DNA from: Bacillota bacterium
Lineage (GTDB): Bacteria; Bacillota; Clostridia; Christensenellales; Pumilibacteraceae
Length of the DNA: 48,812 nt
Direction: 5' to 3'
NCBI GenBank assembly: GCA_019113265.1
Contig: DXHT01000029.1
Span: forward strand, 1 to 48,812
Under the pieces are notes generated by a model. That model had not been told where the DNA came from. It did no database searches and was given only the letters and a program-made list of their open reading frames with translations. The translations under genes and the position numbers were made by a program. The first letter of the stretch is position 1. Each line of letters starts with the position of its first letter. Shown one piece after another: positions 30,099 through 37,730 of the stretch.

Positions 30099-30734
30099 AT
30101 GAACGGACCCGATCCTGATAAAAGATTTCCGAATGGAAAAGTGCCGAGCCTTTGCTTTATTAAAAACGTCATCACCCGGCCGAACATCATCGTCGGCGAA
30201 TACACGTATTACGATGACGATACCGGCGCGGAAGATTTTGAAAAACATGTCACGCACCATTATGAATTTATAGGAGATAAATTGATCATCGGTAAGTTCT
30301 GTGCCATCGGGAAGGGGGTGGAATTTATCATGAACGGCGCCAATCATCGGATGAACAGCGTGACGACGTACCCGTTCAATATCATGGGCGGCGGCTGGGA
30401 AAAATGTACGCCGCAGCTTGGAGACTTGCCGCTGAAAGGGGATACGATGGTCGGCAACGACGTGTGGATCGGGCAGAATGTGACGGTGCTGCCCGGTGTA
30501 CATATCGGCGACGGCGCGATCATCGGGGCAAATTCGGTGGTTTCTAAAGATGTTGCGCCTTATCACATCGTCGGCGGAAACCCTATCAGAGTGATCCGCA
30601 AACGGTTTGACGACGATACGATCGCCTGTCTGCTGCAACTAAAGTGGTGGGACTGGTCTGCCGATAAGATAACGGAAAATCTTGAAATTTTATGCAGCGG
30701 TGATATTTCCAAAATCAGGGATATTAAGCGGTAA
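30099..30734 (+). CDS. Vat-like xenobiotic (streptogramin A) O-acetyltransferase, left-handed beta-helix family
   Basis: ITRPNIIVGEYTYYDDD, HHYEFIGDKLIIGKFCAIGKGVEFIMNGANHRM, GWEK, DLPLKGDTMVGNDVWIG, VAPYHIVGGNPIRVIRKRF strongly resemble Vat proteins. Confidence 0.85.
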   Translation: MNGPDPDKRFPNGKVPSLCFIKNVITRPNIIVGEYTYYDDDTGAEDFEKHVTHHYEFIGDKLIIGKFCAIGKGVEFIMNGANHRMNSVTTYPFNIMGGGWEKCTPQLGDLPLKGDTMVGNDVWIGQNVTVLPGVHIGDGAIIGANSVVSKDVAPYHIVGGNPIRVIRKRFDDDTIACLLQLKWWDWSADKITENLEILCSGDISKIRDIKR

Positions 30735-30800
30735 TATAGAGACTTTTATAGTTACACCCTTTGAAAACAGGCACTTTTGAGACTTTTTGCAGTCATCTGC

Positions 30801-30836
30801 CACGTTGAAACGCTCGCGGTTCTGCATAGAAAGTAA
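30801..30836 (+). pseudogene. Candidate remnant of an rlmD-type gene 3' end
   Basis: Frame ending HVETLAVLHRK* resembles the rlmD C-terminus HVETLVCLERK*. Confidence 0.5.
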
Positions 30837-30848
30837 AACGAACGATCA

Positions 30849-30881
30849 AAGGTCAGATGCCGCGGGCATCTGACCTTTTTT
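30849..30881 (+). terminator. Intrinsic terminator
   Basis: AAGGTCAGATGCC-cgc-GGGCATCTGACCTT then T-run. Confidence 0.85.
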
Positions 30882-30892
30882 AATATCCCGTA

Positions 30893-30921
30893 TTGACTTA
30901 ACGGCAATACTTTGGTATAAT
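30893..30921 (+). promoter_or_regulatory. Sigma-A-like promoter
   Basis: TTGACT -17 bp- TATAAT. Confidence 0.7.
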
Positions 30922-30935
30922 CTTGTGTGGGAAAC

Positions 30936-31118
30936 ATGTGGGGGAAGCTCGCAAGACTCGACGATAAAGAGTGGAGCGACTATACTTGCGTCTGAAAAAA
31001 GGCTTTATCGCGGCAGAAAAAAGCGTTGATCGAATGCGGAAAATGCCCGATAAAACAGCGCATACGCGAAGATAACATAACGGCGCATAAAAATTCCGAT
31101 ACGCGTTTTTCGGCGTAA
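30936..31118 (+). pseudogene. Small ORF (60 codons) interrupted by one in-frame TGA
   Basis: MWGKLARLDDKEWSDYTCV[TGA]KKALSRQKKALIECGKCPIKQRIREDNITAHKNSDTRFSA*. Confidence 0.4.
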
Positions 31119-31171
31119 AAGCGCGGGCATGCCATATTCGGCAGACATGCGCGAGATAATTGCCGCGCGTA

Positions 31172-31200
31172 TTGACTAATCGGAATGTTTATGTTATAAT
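31172..31200 (+). promoter_or_regulatory. Promoter for DUF1349-like gene
   Basis: TTGACT -17 bp- TATAAT. Confidence 0.7.
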
Positions 31201-31236
31201 TATTCGTACAAGCCATACGGCAAAAGCGAGGTCGAA

Positions 31237-31839
31237 ATGGATCTTAATAAATTCAGCTGGACGAGAGTGCCTAAGAGCGTAGAAGAAAAGGACGGCAAGC
31301 TGTTTGTAGTAACATCGCCGCACACAGATCTCTGGCAGAGGACGTACTATCATTTCCGTAACGATAACGCCCCCGTCTTTCAGATGCAGTCGGACGAAAA
31401 GTACTTTTCATTTACCGTAAAAACGGAATTTACGGACGCTAAGCACAGGTTCGATCAGTGCGGCATAGTAATGTATCTGGACAGCGAAAACTGGCTCAAA
31501 GCCTCCGTGGAATACGAAAACGAGAGATTTTCTCATCTCGGCAGCGTAGTCACCGACGGCGGCTATTCCGATTGGGCGACGACGGAAGCGGACAACAAAG
31601 TGCGCGTCATGTGGTACAGGCTGAGTCGCCGAGAGGACGATTACCGTATCGAATGCTCGCGCGACGGGATCAACTTTTCGCAGATGCGCATATGCCACAT
31701 GTCAAAGGGCGGCGGCAGGATATCGTTCGGCATTTACGCCTGCTCGCCCGAGGACAGTTCGTTCAAGGCGGTATTCTCCGATTTTTCTCTCGGAAAGTGC
31801 ATGTGGGCGGCGCACGACGGTCAGCAGCCCGACGAGTAA
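31237..31839 (+). CDS. DUF1349-like (concanavalin-like) protein
   Basis: FSWTRVPKSVEEKDGKLFVVTSPHTDLWQRTYYHFRNDNAPVF...QCGIVMYLDSENWLKASVEYE...SFGIYACSPEDSSFKAVFSDF. Confidence 0.82.
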   Translation: MDLNKFSWTRVPKSVEEKDGKLFVVTSPHTDLWQRTYYHFRNDNAPVFQMQSDEKYFSFTVKTEFTDAKHRFDQCGIVMYLDSENWLKASVEYENERFSHLGSVVTDGGYSDWATTEADNKVRVMWYRLSRREDDYRIECSRDGINFSQMRICHMSKGGGRISFGIYACSPEDSSFKAVFSDFSLGKCMWAAHDGQQPDE

Positions 31840-31964
31840 GGCCGATAGTCAGGGCGATATTTCAGCCGCGCGCGGCTATGTAAGAGCGTAAAACGCGCTT
31901 GCCGCAACGGGTAAAGACAGATCAGACGTTTGGCGCGTGAAAAGCGCGGGCGCGGGAGGGAGTA

Positions 31965-32624
31965 ATGGACAAAGGCAGCGCACTCGTGCGCCTTCCGTAT
32001 TGGGATAAACTTAGCGAAAGCGAAAAGAAATACGTCTCGGAGCACGCGGTCATCCGCAGTTACCGCAAGGGCGAAGTCGTACACGGTTATGGCGGAGCGT
32101 GCCTCGGTACCGCGCTCGTACTTAGCGGCAGGATGCGCGCGTTCATACTCTCCGAAGACGGCAGGGAGATAACTCTCTTTCGCCCGCTGGAGGGCGAGTC
32201 GTGCGTGCTGTCCGCATCCTGCGTCATTCAACGCATCACGTTCGACACGCACATGGTGGCGGAAACGGATTGCGAACTGCTCGTCATAGGCTCCGCGGCA
32301 TTCGACAAGCTCGTCGAAGAGAACATATACGTCAAATGTTTTCTTTACGAAGTGGCAACGGAACGCTTTTCCGAGGTCATGTGGACGATGCAACAGATAC
32401 TCTTTCTTAAAATAGACAGGCGGCTCGCCATGTTCCTTTCGGAAGAGTGCGACAGGAGCGGCAAGTCCGAAGTGCGTATGACCCACGAACAGATAGCCGT
32501 TCAGATAGGCTCGGCGCGGGAAGTAGTTGCGCGCATGCTTAAACGCTTTGAGCTTGACGGGTTCGTAAAGCTCGGGCGCGGCGTGGTCAAAGTAAAGGAC
32601 AAAGAGCGGCTTAAACGCATCTGA
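31965..32624 (+). CDS. Crp/Fnr family transcriptional regulator
   Basis: cNMP-binding fold (GREITLFRPLEGESCVLSASC); HTH MTHEQIAVQIGSAREVVARMLKRFELDGFVKLGRG. Confidence 0.9.
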   Translation: MDKGSALVRLPYWDKLSESEKKYVSEHAVIRSYRKGEVVHGYGGACLGTALVLSGRMRAFILSEDGREITLFRPLEGESCVLSASCVIQRITFDTHMVAETDCELLVIGSAAFDKLVEENIYVKCFLYEVATERFSEVMWTMQQILFLKIDRRLAMFLSEECDRSGKSEVRMTHEQIAVQIGSAREVVARMLKRFELDGFVKLGRGVVKVKDKERLKRI

Positions 32625-32809
32625 ATTCAGTCCGTGCGTTTAGGGGAGCGCGCTGGGATATTTTGTCTATTCACAGGCAGGGCGTTCGTCGCCTGACCGT
32701 TTGCCCGACCGCGCGCCTTCGGAGTCGGAATCGTCGTTGCCGCGCCGCCTGACCGAACGTATGCGGGCGTCGTATGAGCCGCAAAAAAATAAAAAAATTT
32801 TTTCGTAAA

Positions 32810-32822
32810 GTGACTTAGTTAC
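32810..32822. promoter_or_regulatory. Candidate Crp/Fnr-family operator upstream of trxA
   Basis: Near-palindrome GTGACTTAGTTAC centred about -41 from the TSS predicted by TATAAT at 32845-32850. Confidence 0.4.
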
Positions 32823-32882
32823 AGACGGCGGCGTTCCTTTATGCTATAATGTGCGTGAAAACAAGGCGAGGAGGATACTTAA

Positions 32883-33197
32883 ATGTCTGAACTTAAAATA
32901 ACGAAAGCCAATTTCGATCAAGAGGTAATGAAATCCGATCTTCCCGTGCTGCTCGATTTCTGGGCGCCGTGGTGCGGCCCCTGCCGTATGCTCGGACCTG
33001 TCGTGGAGGAGATCGCGGAAGAATATAAGGGACGCGCCAAGGTAGGCAAGATAAACGTCGACGAAGAGGACGAACTCGCCGCGGCGTTCCGTGTTTCGAG
33101 TATCCCCACCGTCGTGGTGATGAAGGGCGGCAAGGTCGTCAACGCATCGGTAGGGTACAGCCCCAAAGCCCGGATAGAAGCCATGCTTAACGTATGA
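32883..33197 (+). CDS. trxA: Thioredoxin
   Basis: PVLLDFWAPWCGPCRMLGPVVEEIA...FRVSSIPTVVVMKGGKVV. Confidence 0.97.
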   Translation: MSELKITKANFDQEVMKSDLPVLLDFWAPWCGPCRMLGPVVEEIAEEYKGRAKVGKINVDEEDELAAAFRVSSIPTVVVMKGGKVVNASVGYSPKARIEAMLNV

Positions 33198-33433
33198 TCG
33201 CGCGGCGGCCGCGGCCTTTCGGAACAGAGGCGGCGGCGCGATCGACGGGCGGCGCGCTTATGGCGGCGGCGGAAAAGTCCTGTCGGCTGATGGCGGAAGA
33301 CCTCTGCCGCGAGGCGGGATACATGCTACCGCAGAGCGCGAATGCGAGAGCTTTTTTGGAAAGAGTGAAGAGGGAGACGGACGCACCCGCGTCCGTAGCA
33401 GACAGACTGTCAGACACAATACCTGTAAACTAA
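33194..33433 (+). CDS. Hypothetical protein, ATGA-coupled to trxA
   Basis: 79-aa ORF overlapping the trxA stop; no recognised domain. Confidence 0.4.
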   Translation: MIARRPRPFGTEAAARSTGGALMAAAEKSCRLMAEDLCREAGYMLPQSANARAFLERVKRETDAPASVADRLSDTIPVN

Positions 33434-33451
33434 AAAACGGAGGAAAATAAA

Positions 33452-34108
33452 ATGAAACAGAAATGCACCGTATGCGGTTATGTACACGAAGGCGCGCTTG
33501 CGCCCGACTACAAATGCCCCAAGTGCGGAGCGAGCGCGGATAAGTTCGTGCCCGTCCCCGAAGCCCCCGCAAAAAACCCCTATGCGGGAACGAAGACGGA
33601 GAAGAATCTCCGCGAAGCGTTTGCGGGCGAGTCGCAGGCGCGCAATAAATATACATATTTCGCTTCCGTCGCCAAGAAAGCGGGCTATGAGCAGATAGCC
33701 GCACTGTTCCTTAAAACGGCGGAAAACGAGAAAGAACACGCCAAACTGTGGTTCAAGGCGCTCGGCGAGCTGGGTGACACGGCGGAAAACCTCCTTCACG
33801 CCGCAGAGGGCGAGAATTACGAGTGGACGGACATGTACGATCGCATGGCAAAGGACGCGGAGGAAGAGGGCTTTTACGAGCTTGCAGAGCAGTTCCGCGG
33901 AGTGGCGGCGATAGAAAAGGCGCACGAAGAGCGTTACCGCAAGCTCCTTGCCAACGTGGAGGCAAAGCGCGTATTCGAAAAGAGCGGCGTCACCGTCTGG
34001 GAGTGCCGCAACTGCGGGCATATGGTAATAGGCACGGTAGCTCCCGATATATGCCCCGTATGCAAGCATCCGCAGTCCTTCTTCGAGGTCCGCGCGGAGA
34101 ACTATTAA
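33452..34108 (+). CDS. Rubrerythrin with N- and C-terminal rubredoxin-like domains
   Basis: N-terminal [10 protein letters not shown]...CPKCGA; ferritin-like [21 protein letters not shown]-terminal CRNCGH...[12 protein letters not shown]. Confidence 0.95.
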   Translation: MKQKCTVCGYVHEGALAPDYKCPKCGASADKFVPVPEAPAKNPYAGTKTEKNLREAFAGESQARNKYTYFASVAKKAGYEQIAALFLKTAENEKEHAKLWFKALGELGDTAENLLHAAEGENYEWTDMYDRMAKDAEEEGFYELAEQFRGVAAIEKAHEERYRKLLANVEAKRVFEKSGVTVWECRNCGHMVIGTVAPDICPVCKHPQSFFEVRAENY

Positions 34109-34118
34109 GGAGTAACGT

Positions 34119-34499
34119 ATGGAAACGAAATTTCGCATATGTCGCCATTGCGGCAACCTGATGGGCATGATAAACGATTCGGGCGTACCCGTAGTATGCT
34201 GCGGCGAGCCGACGGAGGAGCTTGTTCCGAACACGACGGAAGCGAGCGGGGAAAAACACCTTCCCGTGGTAAAAACGGAAGACGGAAAGGTGATAGTGAA
34301 CGTCGGAAGCGTGGATCACCCCATGCTGCCCGAGCACCGCATAGAGTGGGTATATCTCCACACGGATCGTGGCGGACAGCGTAAAACGCTCCTGCCCTCC
34401 GAAAAACCCTGCGTCACTTTCCGTATAGGCGACGAAAAGCCGCTTGCGGTTTACGCTTACTGCAATCTTCACGGTCTGTGGATGACCGAAATATCCTGA
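34119..34499 (+). CDS. Desulfoferrodoxin / superoxide reductase
   Basis: KFRICRHCGNLMGMINDSGVPVVCCGEP...HPMLPEHRIEWVYLHTDRGGQ...AYCNLHGLW. Confidence 0.95.
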   Translation: METKFRICRHCGNLMGMINDSGVPVVCCGEPTEELVPNTTEASGEKHLPVVKTEDGKVIVNVGSVDHPMLPEHRIEWVYLHTDRGGQRKTLLPSEKPCVTFRIGDEKPLAVYAYCNLHGLWMTEIS

Positions 34500-34552
34500 C
34501 CGCCTTAAAGGGAATAAGGAAGCAAAAGGAAATAAAAAAGAGGGAACAGAGG

Positions 34553-34585
34553 AAAACGCCGTCCGCAAAACGCGGGCGGCGTTTT
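34553..34585 (+). terminator. Intrinsic terminator
   Basis: aaaacgccgtccgc / gcgggcggcgtttt hairpin. Confidence 0.75.
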
Positions 34586-34703
34586 AGTTATGCGCGTGAC
34601 TATGATGTGCGTTTTATAGAGTGCTGAATGCTAACGCGCGCATTATCGCAAAGCGTAGCCGAATGCTGTCGTCACATTGTACGTTAAACGGTTGCGTCGC
34701 CGA

Positions 34704-34732
34704 TTGACAAAGTCGTGCAGTAGTGGTATTAT
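34704..34732 (+). promoter_or_regulatory. luxS promoter
   Basis: TTGACA -17 bp- TATTAT. Confidence 0.75.
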
Positions 34733-34808
34733 AATAACTCAAAAGCGTATTTGCGGCGTAAGCGGCGCGTTATCCGCGTAAAAGCATGAGAGGGAATAAA
34801 AAGTCATC

Positions 34809-35273
34809 ATGAAGATAAAGAGTTTTGAAGTGGATCATACCAGACTGCGCCCCGGCGTATATCTGTCGCGGACGGACGGGGAAGAGGGCAATGAAATATC
34901 GACGTTCGACGTCCGTCTGACCATACCCAACCGCGAGCCGCCTGTGGATATGCCCGCGCTCCACACGATAGAGCATCTCGGAGCGACGTATCTGCGAAAC
35001 AGCGACATAAAGGACGACGTGGTATATTTCGGACCCATGGGCTGTCGCACGGGTTGCTATATGCTGCTGCGCGGCAAGCGTACGGCGGAAGAAGCCGCGC
35101 GCATAACGGAAGAAATGTGCGATTTCATTCTCGGATTCGGCGGAGACATTCCGGGCGCGACCGAAAAGGAGTGCGGCAACTGGCGCGAGCACAATCTTAA
35201 AGAGGCAAAGTACTATATTTCCCGCTTTCTTCGTCTGCTTAAAACGGAGCGCAACTTAAAGTACCCGGACTGA
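34809..35273 (+). CDS. luxS: S-ribosylhomocysteine lyase
   Basis: FEVDHTRLRPGVYLSRTD, HTIEHLGATYLRN, FGPMGCRTGCYML, ATEKECGNWREHNL. Confidence 0.97.
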   Translation: MKIKSFEVDHTRLRPGVYLSRTDGEEGNEISTFDVRLTIPNREPPVDMPALHTIEHLGATYLRNSDIKDDVVYFGPMGCRTGCYMLLRGKRTAEEAARITEEMCDFILGFGGDIPGATEKECGNWREHNLKEAKYYISRFLRLLKTERNLKYPD

Positions 35274-35287
35274 GCGTCATCAAACGT

Positions 35288-35418
35288 AAAAAAGCCCCGA
35301 CATGAAATGCACCCCAAAAGTTAGACAAACTTTTGGAGGTGCATTTCAGAACTCATTCACAAGCTATTTAGTTATTTTATTGTCCAACTTTTGGGGTCCA
35401 TAGCAACAGGGGGCTTTT
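35288..35418 (+). terminator. luxS terminator interrupted by IS-derived insertion
   Basis: aaaaaagcccc (35288-35298) and gggggcttttta (35409-35420) are complementary arms separated by the 98-bp element. Confidence 0.6.
35303..35400. mobile_element. 98-bp MITE/internally deleted IS3-family derivative
   Basis: Begins tgaaatgcaccccaaaagttagac (same as the IS end at 48607) and ends gtccaacttttggggtcca (inverted terminal sequence); no transposase. Confidence 0.75.
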
Positions 35419-35435
35419 TATTTTTGCCTTATTGG

Positions 35436-35628
35436 CGGTACGTTCTCGCCCACGCGCGGAACTCCCGCTCGCACGTCTGCTCCGCAAGCGCCCGCCGCGC
35501 TTTTTCACGCTTGCCGCATAAACTGTTTGTCCGTCGCCGCGCGGGAACGTACGGCAGTGGGATGAGCGCGGTACGTTCTCGCCCACGCGCGGAACTCCTG
35601 CTCGCACGTCCGCCCAGCAAGCGCCCGC
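35436..35628. repeat. Direct repeat pair, about 60 bp, copies at 35436-35495 and 35569-35628
   Basis: cggtacgttctcgcccacgcgcggaactcc[c/t]gctcgcacgtc...gcaagcgcccgc in both. Confidence 0.85.
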
Positions 35629-35649
35629 GCCGCCGTAGCGTTTATGCGG

Positions 35650-35928
35650 TCACTTACGGCACTTTTCGTAAAGGGCGAGAATGCGGGAAACGACGGCGGG
35701 ATCGTCCTCTTTGGCGACATACGCTTCGCCGCCGTCGATCACGACGCAAAAGACCTCCGCCGCCGCGACTCCGACGACGGGAGCGAGCAGTCTGTATTCG
35801 CCGTCAAGCCCGCTCTTCCTGCCGAAAGAGGCGAGCAGGCGATAAGCCCGCCGGCCGTGTTCGGTCATGACCTCGACGCGTCGGCCGTCCGCCATGCCTT
35901 CCAAGGTAAAAAACAGTTTTCCGTCCAT
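35650..35928 (-). CDS. Hypothetical protein, 92 aa (DUF1292-like composition)
   Basis: MDGKLFFTLEGMADGRRVEVMTEHGRRAYRLLASFG...; SD aaggaga; promoter TTGACC-17-TATAAT (35990-35962, minus strand). Confidence 0.7.
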   Translation of the reverse strand: MDGKLFFTLEGMADGRRVEVMTEHGRRAYRLLASFGRKSGLDGEYRLLAPVVGVAAAEVFCVVIDGGEAYVAKEDDPAVVSRILALYEKCRK

Positions 35929-35986
35929 AAACTCTCCTTTTTTCGCCTTTTGCTCATAAATATTATACGTTATTTTCCTCGCAAGG

Positions 35987-36027
35987 TCAAACGTGCGGGC
36001 GCGATTTGTCGTAATATCAAACGTGCG
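35987..36027. promoter_or_regulatory. Direct repeat TCAAACGTGCG x2, 30-bp period, overlapping the minus-strand -35
   Basis: Exact 11-bp copies at 35987-35997 and 36017-36027. Confidence 0.5.
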
Positions 36028-36166
36028 TAAGCACCTTTTTCGCGGTTATTTTGCGCTACGCTCCGCCGTGCGTTCACTTCGCCGAGCGAATGCGCTTTCA
36101 CGGATATGTTTCAAATCCGATACCGATCTTGCGCCGTCCGCGCATTAAAAATTGTCGCATCCGCTA

Positions 36167-36195
36167 TTGACAATCCCGGCGGCTTGTGATATACT
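36167..36195 (+). promoter_or_regulatory. Promoter for GHKL kinase
   Basis: TTGACA -17 bp- TATACT; overlaps inverted repeat ATTGTC-N12-GACAAT (36151-36174). Confidence 0.7.
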
Positions 36196-36217
36196 TTCAA
36201 CCGTCGGGGGAGAACGA

Positions 36218-37555
36218 ATGACACAGTTTGAATTTTACAAATCGTTCATGTTTGTGGCGGAGCTTGCGATAGCGGAACTTCTGTATGTGAACAAATTCCG
36301 CAGACGCAAGCTGTTTGTACTTCGCGCGGCAGGTGGCATAATCGCACTGTTCGCGTTTGCTTTTTTATTTCCCGTCGCTTCCGAGAATCCGTTTTACTGC
36401 TCGTTCGTGTTCCTCTCCGTCTTCCTTGCGAGCGTACTCGTATGCAAGCTGATGTTCGCGGAGAAATGGATCTCCATAATATTCTGTACGATAGCGGGCT
36501 ATACGACTCAGCACCTCGCATATGAACTGTTCAACATAATCATGTCGCTTCTCGGCGCGTCGGCGGCGGGCAATATGTACGGCAGTGCGGCGTTTGCGGG
36601 CATATTCGAAAACCTGTATGAAGTCGCCATATACGCGGCGGTATATACTGTGACGTACTTTGTCGCTTATCTGCTTTTTGCGAGCAGACTCAAAAGCGGA
36701 GAGCCCATCAGACTGGAAGCGAAATTTTTCTTCATACTCAGCATAGTGCTCCTTATGATAGACATATTCCTAAACGCCGTCGTGGTGTATAATCCCGTCA
36801 GCGGCGCGGAACTGCACGCCATGATAATAGGCGTATACAACATAGTCTGCTGTATAATATCCCTTTATCTGCAATTCGAGGTGACTCTGAGAAAGAAGGT
36901 GGAAAGCACGCTTGACACGGTGCAACAGATGTGGCACAAGGCGAAAGAGCAGTACGCCGCGTCCAAGGAAAACATAGAATACATAAACATGAAGTGCCAT
37001 GACTTCAAGCATCAGATGCACGCACTGCGCGGCGGAGCGGTGAGCGACACGCTGATAAGCGACATAGAGAAGCGCATAACGATATACGACTCGTCCGCGC
37101 AGACGGGCAACGACGCTCTCGACGTGGTGCTTACCGAAAAGAGTCTTGCATGCAACAATAACGGCATAAGGCTTACGATAATAGCGGACGGAAAGAAGCT
37201 GGACTTCATGGCGCAGGAAGACATATACGCGCTGTTCGGCAATATCCTCGACAACGCGATAGAAGCGGTACATAAGCTGGACGAGAGTCGCCGCGTCATC
37301 AGCCTGCACGTCAAGACGATAGAGGGTATACTGATAGTAAGGGAGAGCAACTATTACAGCGGCGAGCTGAGGTTCGAGAACGGACTTCCCGTGACGACTA
37401 AGACGGACAAGCGGTACCACGGTTTCGGGCTTAAAAGCATTCAGTACATATGCGGACGTTACGGCGGCGACCTGTCCATAAAGACGGACGGCGGCGTATT
37501 CGACATGAGCATAATGTTCTTCCGCAGTGTGCCCGCGGGCAACAGGGACGCATGA
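36218..37555 (+). CDS. GHKL-domain sensor histidine kinase (AgrC/NatK-like), multi-TM sensor
   Basis: About 6-7 TM segments, H-box KCHDFKHQMHALRGG, N-box NILDNAIEAVH, G-box HGFGLKSIQYICGRYGG. Confidence 0.9.
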   Translation: MTQFEFYKSFMFVAELAIAELLYVNKFRRRKLFVLRAAGGIIALFAFAFLFPVASENPFYCSFVFLSVFLASVLVCKLMFAEKWISIIFCTIAGYTTQHLAYELFNIIMSLLGASAAGNMYGSAAFAGIFENLYEVAIYAAVYTVTYFVAYLLFASRLKSGEPIRLEAKFFFILSIVLLMIDIFLNAVVVYNPVSGAELHAMIIGVYNIVCCIISLYLQFEVTLRKKVESTLDTVQQMWHKAKEQYAASKENIEYINMKCHDFKHQMHALRGGAVSDTLISDIEKRITIYDSSAQTGNDALDVVLTEKSLACNNNGIRLTIIADGKKLDFMAQEDIYALFGNILDNAIEAVHKLDESRRVISLHVKTIEGILIVRESNYYSGELRFENGLPVTTKTDKRYHGFGLKSIQYICGRYGGDLSIKTDGGVFDMSIMFFRSVPAGNRDA

Positions 37556-37575
37556 GCCGTCGCTATATCGAAAAG

Positions 37576-37599
37576 AACGCGCTTCGGCGCGTTTTTTTG
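37576..37599 (+). terminator. Intrinsic terminator after GHKL kinase
   Basis: aacgcgc-ttcg-gcgcgttttttt (UUCG loop). Confidence 0.85.
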
Positions 37600-37730
37600 T
37601 GCGGTAATGTAAGGTTACGACATCAAAACGCCAGAGTGTGACAAAAATATGACACGGCTTTAATGTCGTGATATAATGTGCGCGTAAAAAGAAAATGCGT
37701 CGCATTGGGAATGCGGCGAAAAAGGAGATA

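Noticed and set aside
33452-34108. Double-rubredoxin rubrerythrin as a novel architecture
   Set aside because: I recall similar proteins with both N- and C-terminal rubredoxin-like domains in gut Clostridia, so it is not listed as a novelty.
35391-35870. 159-aa plus-strand ORF downstream of luxS
   Set aside because: Begins at the MITE edge, covers the direct repeats and is antisense to the better-supported 92-aa gene; Arg-rich composition.
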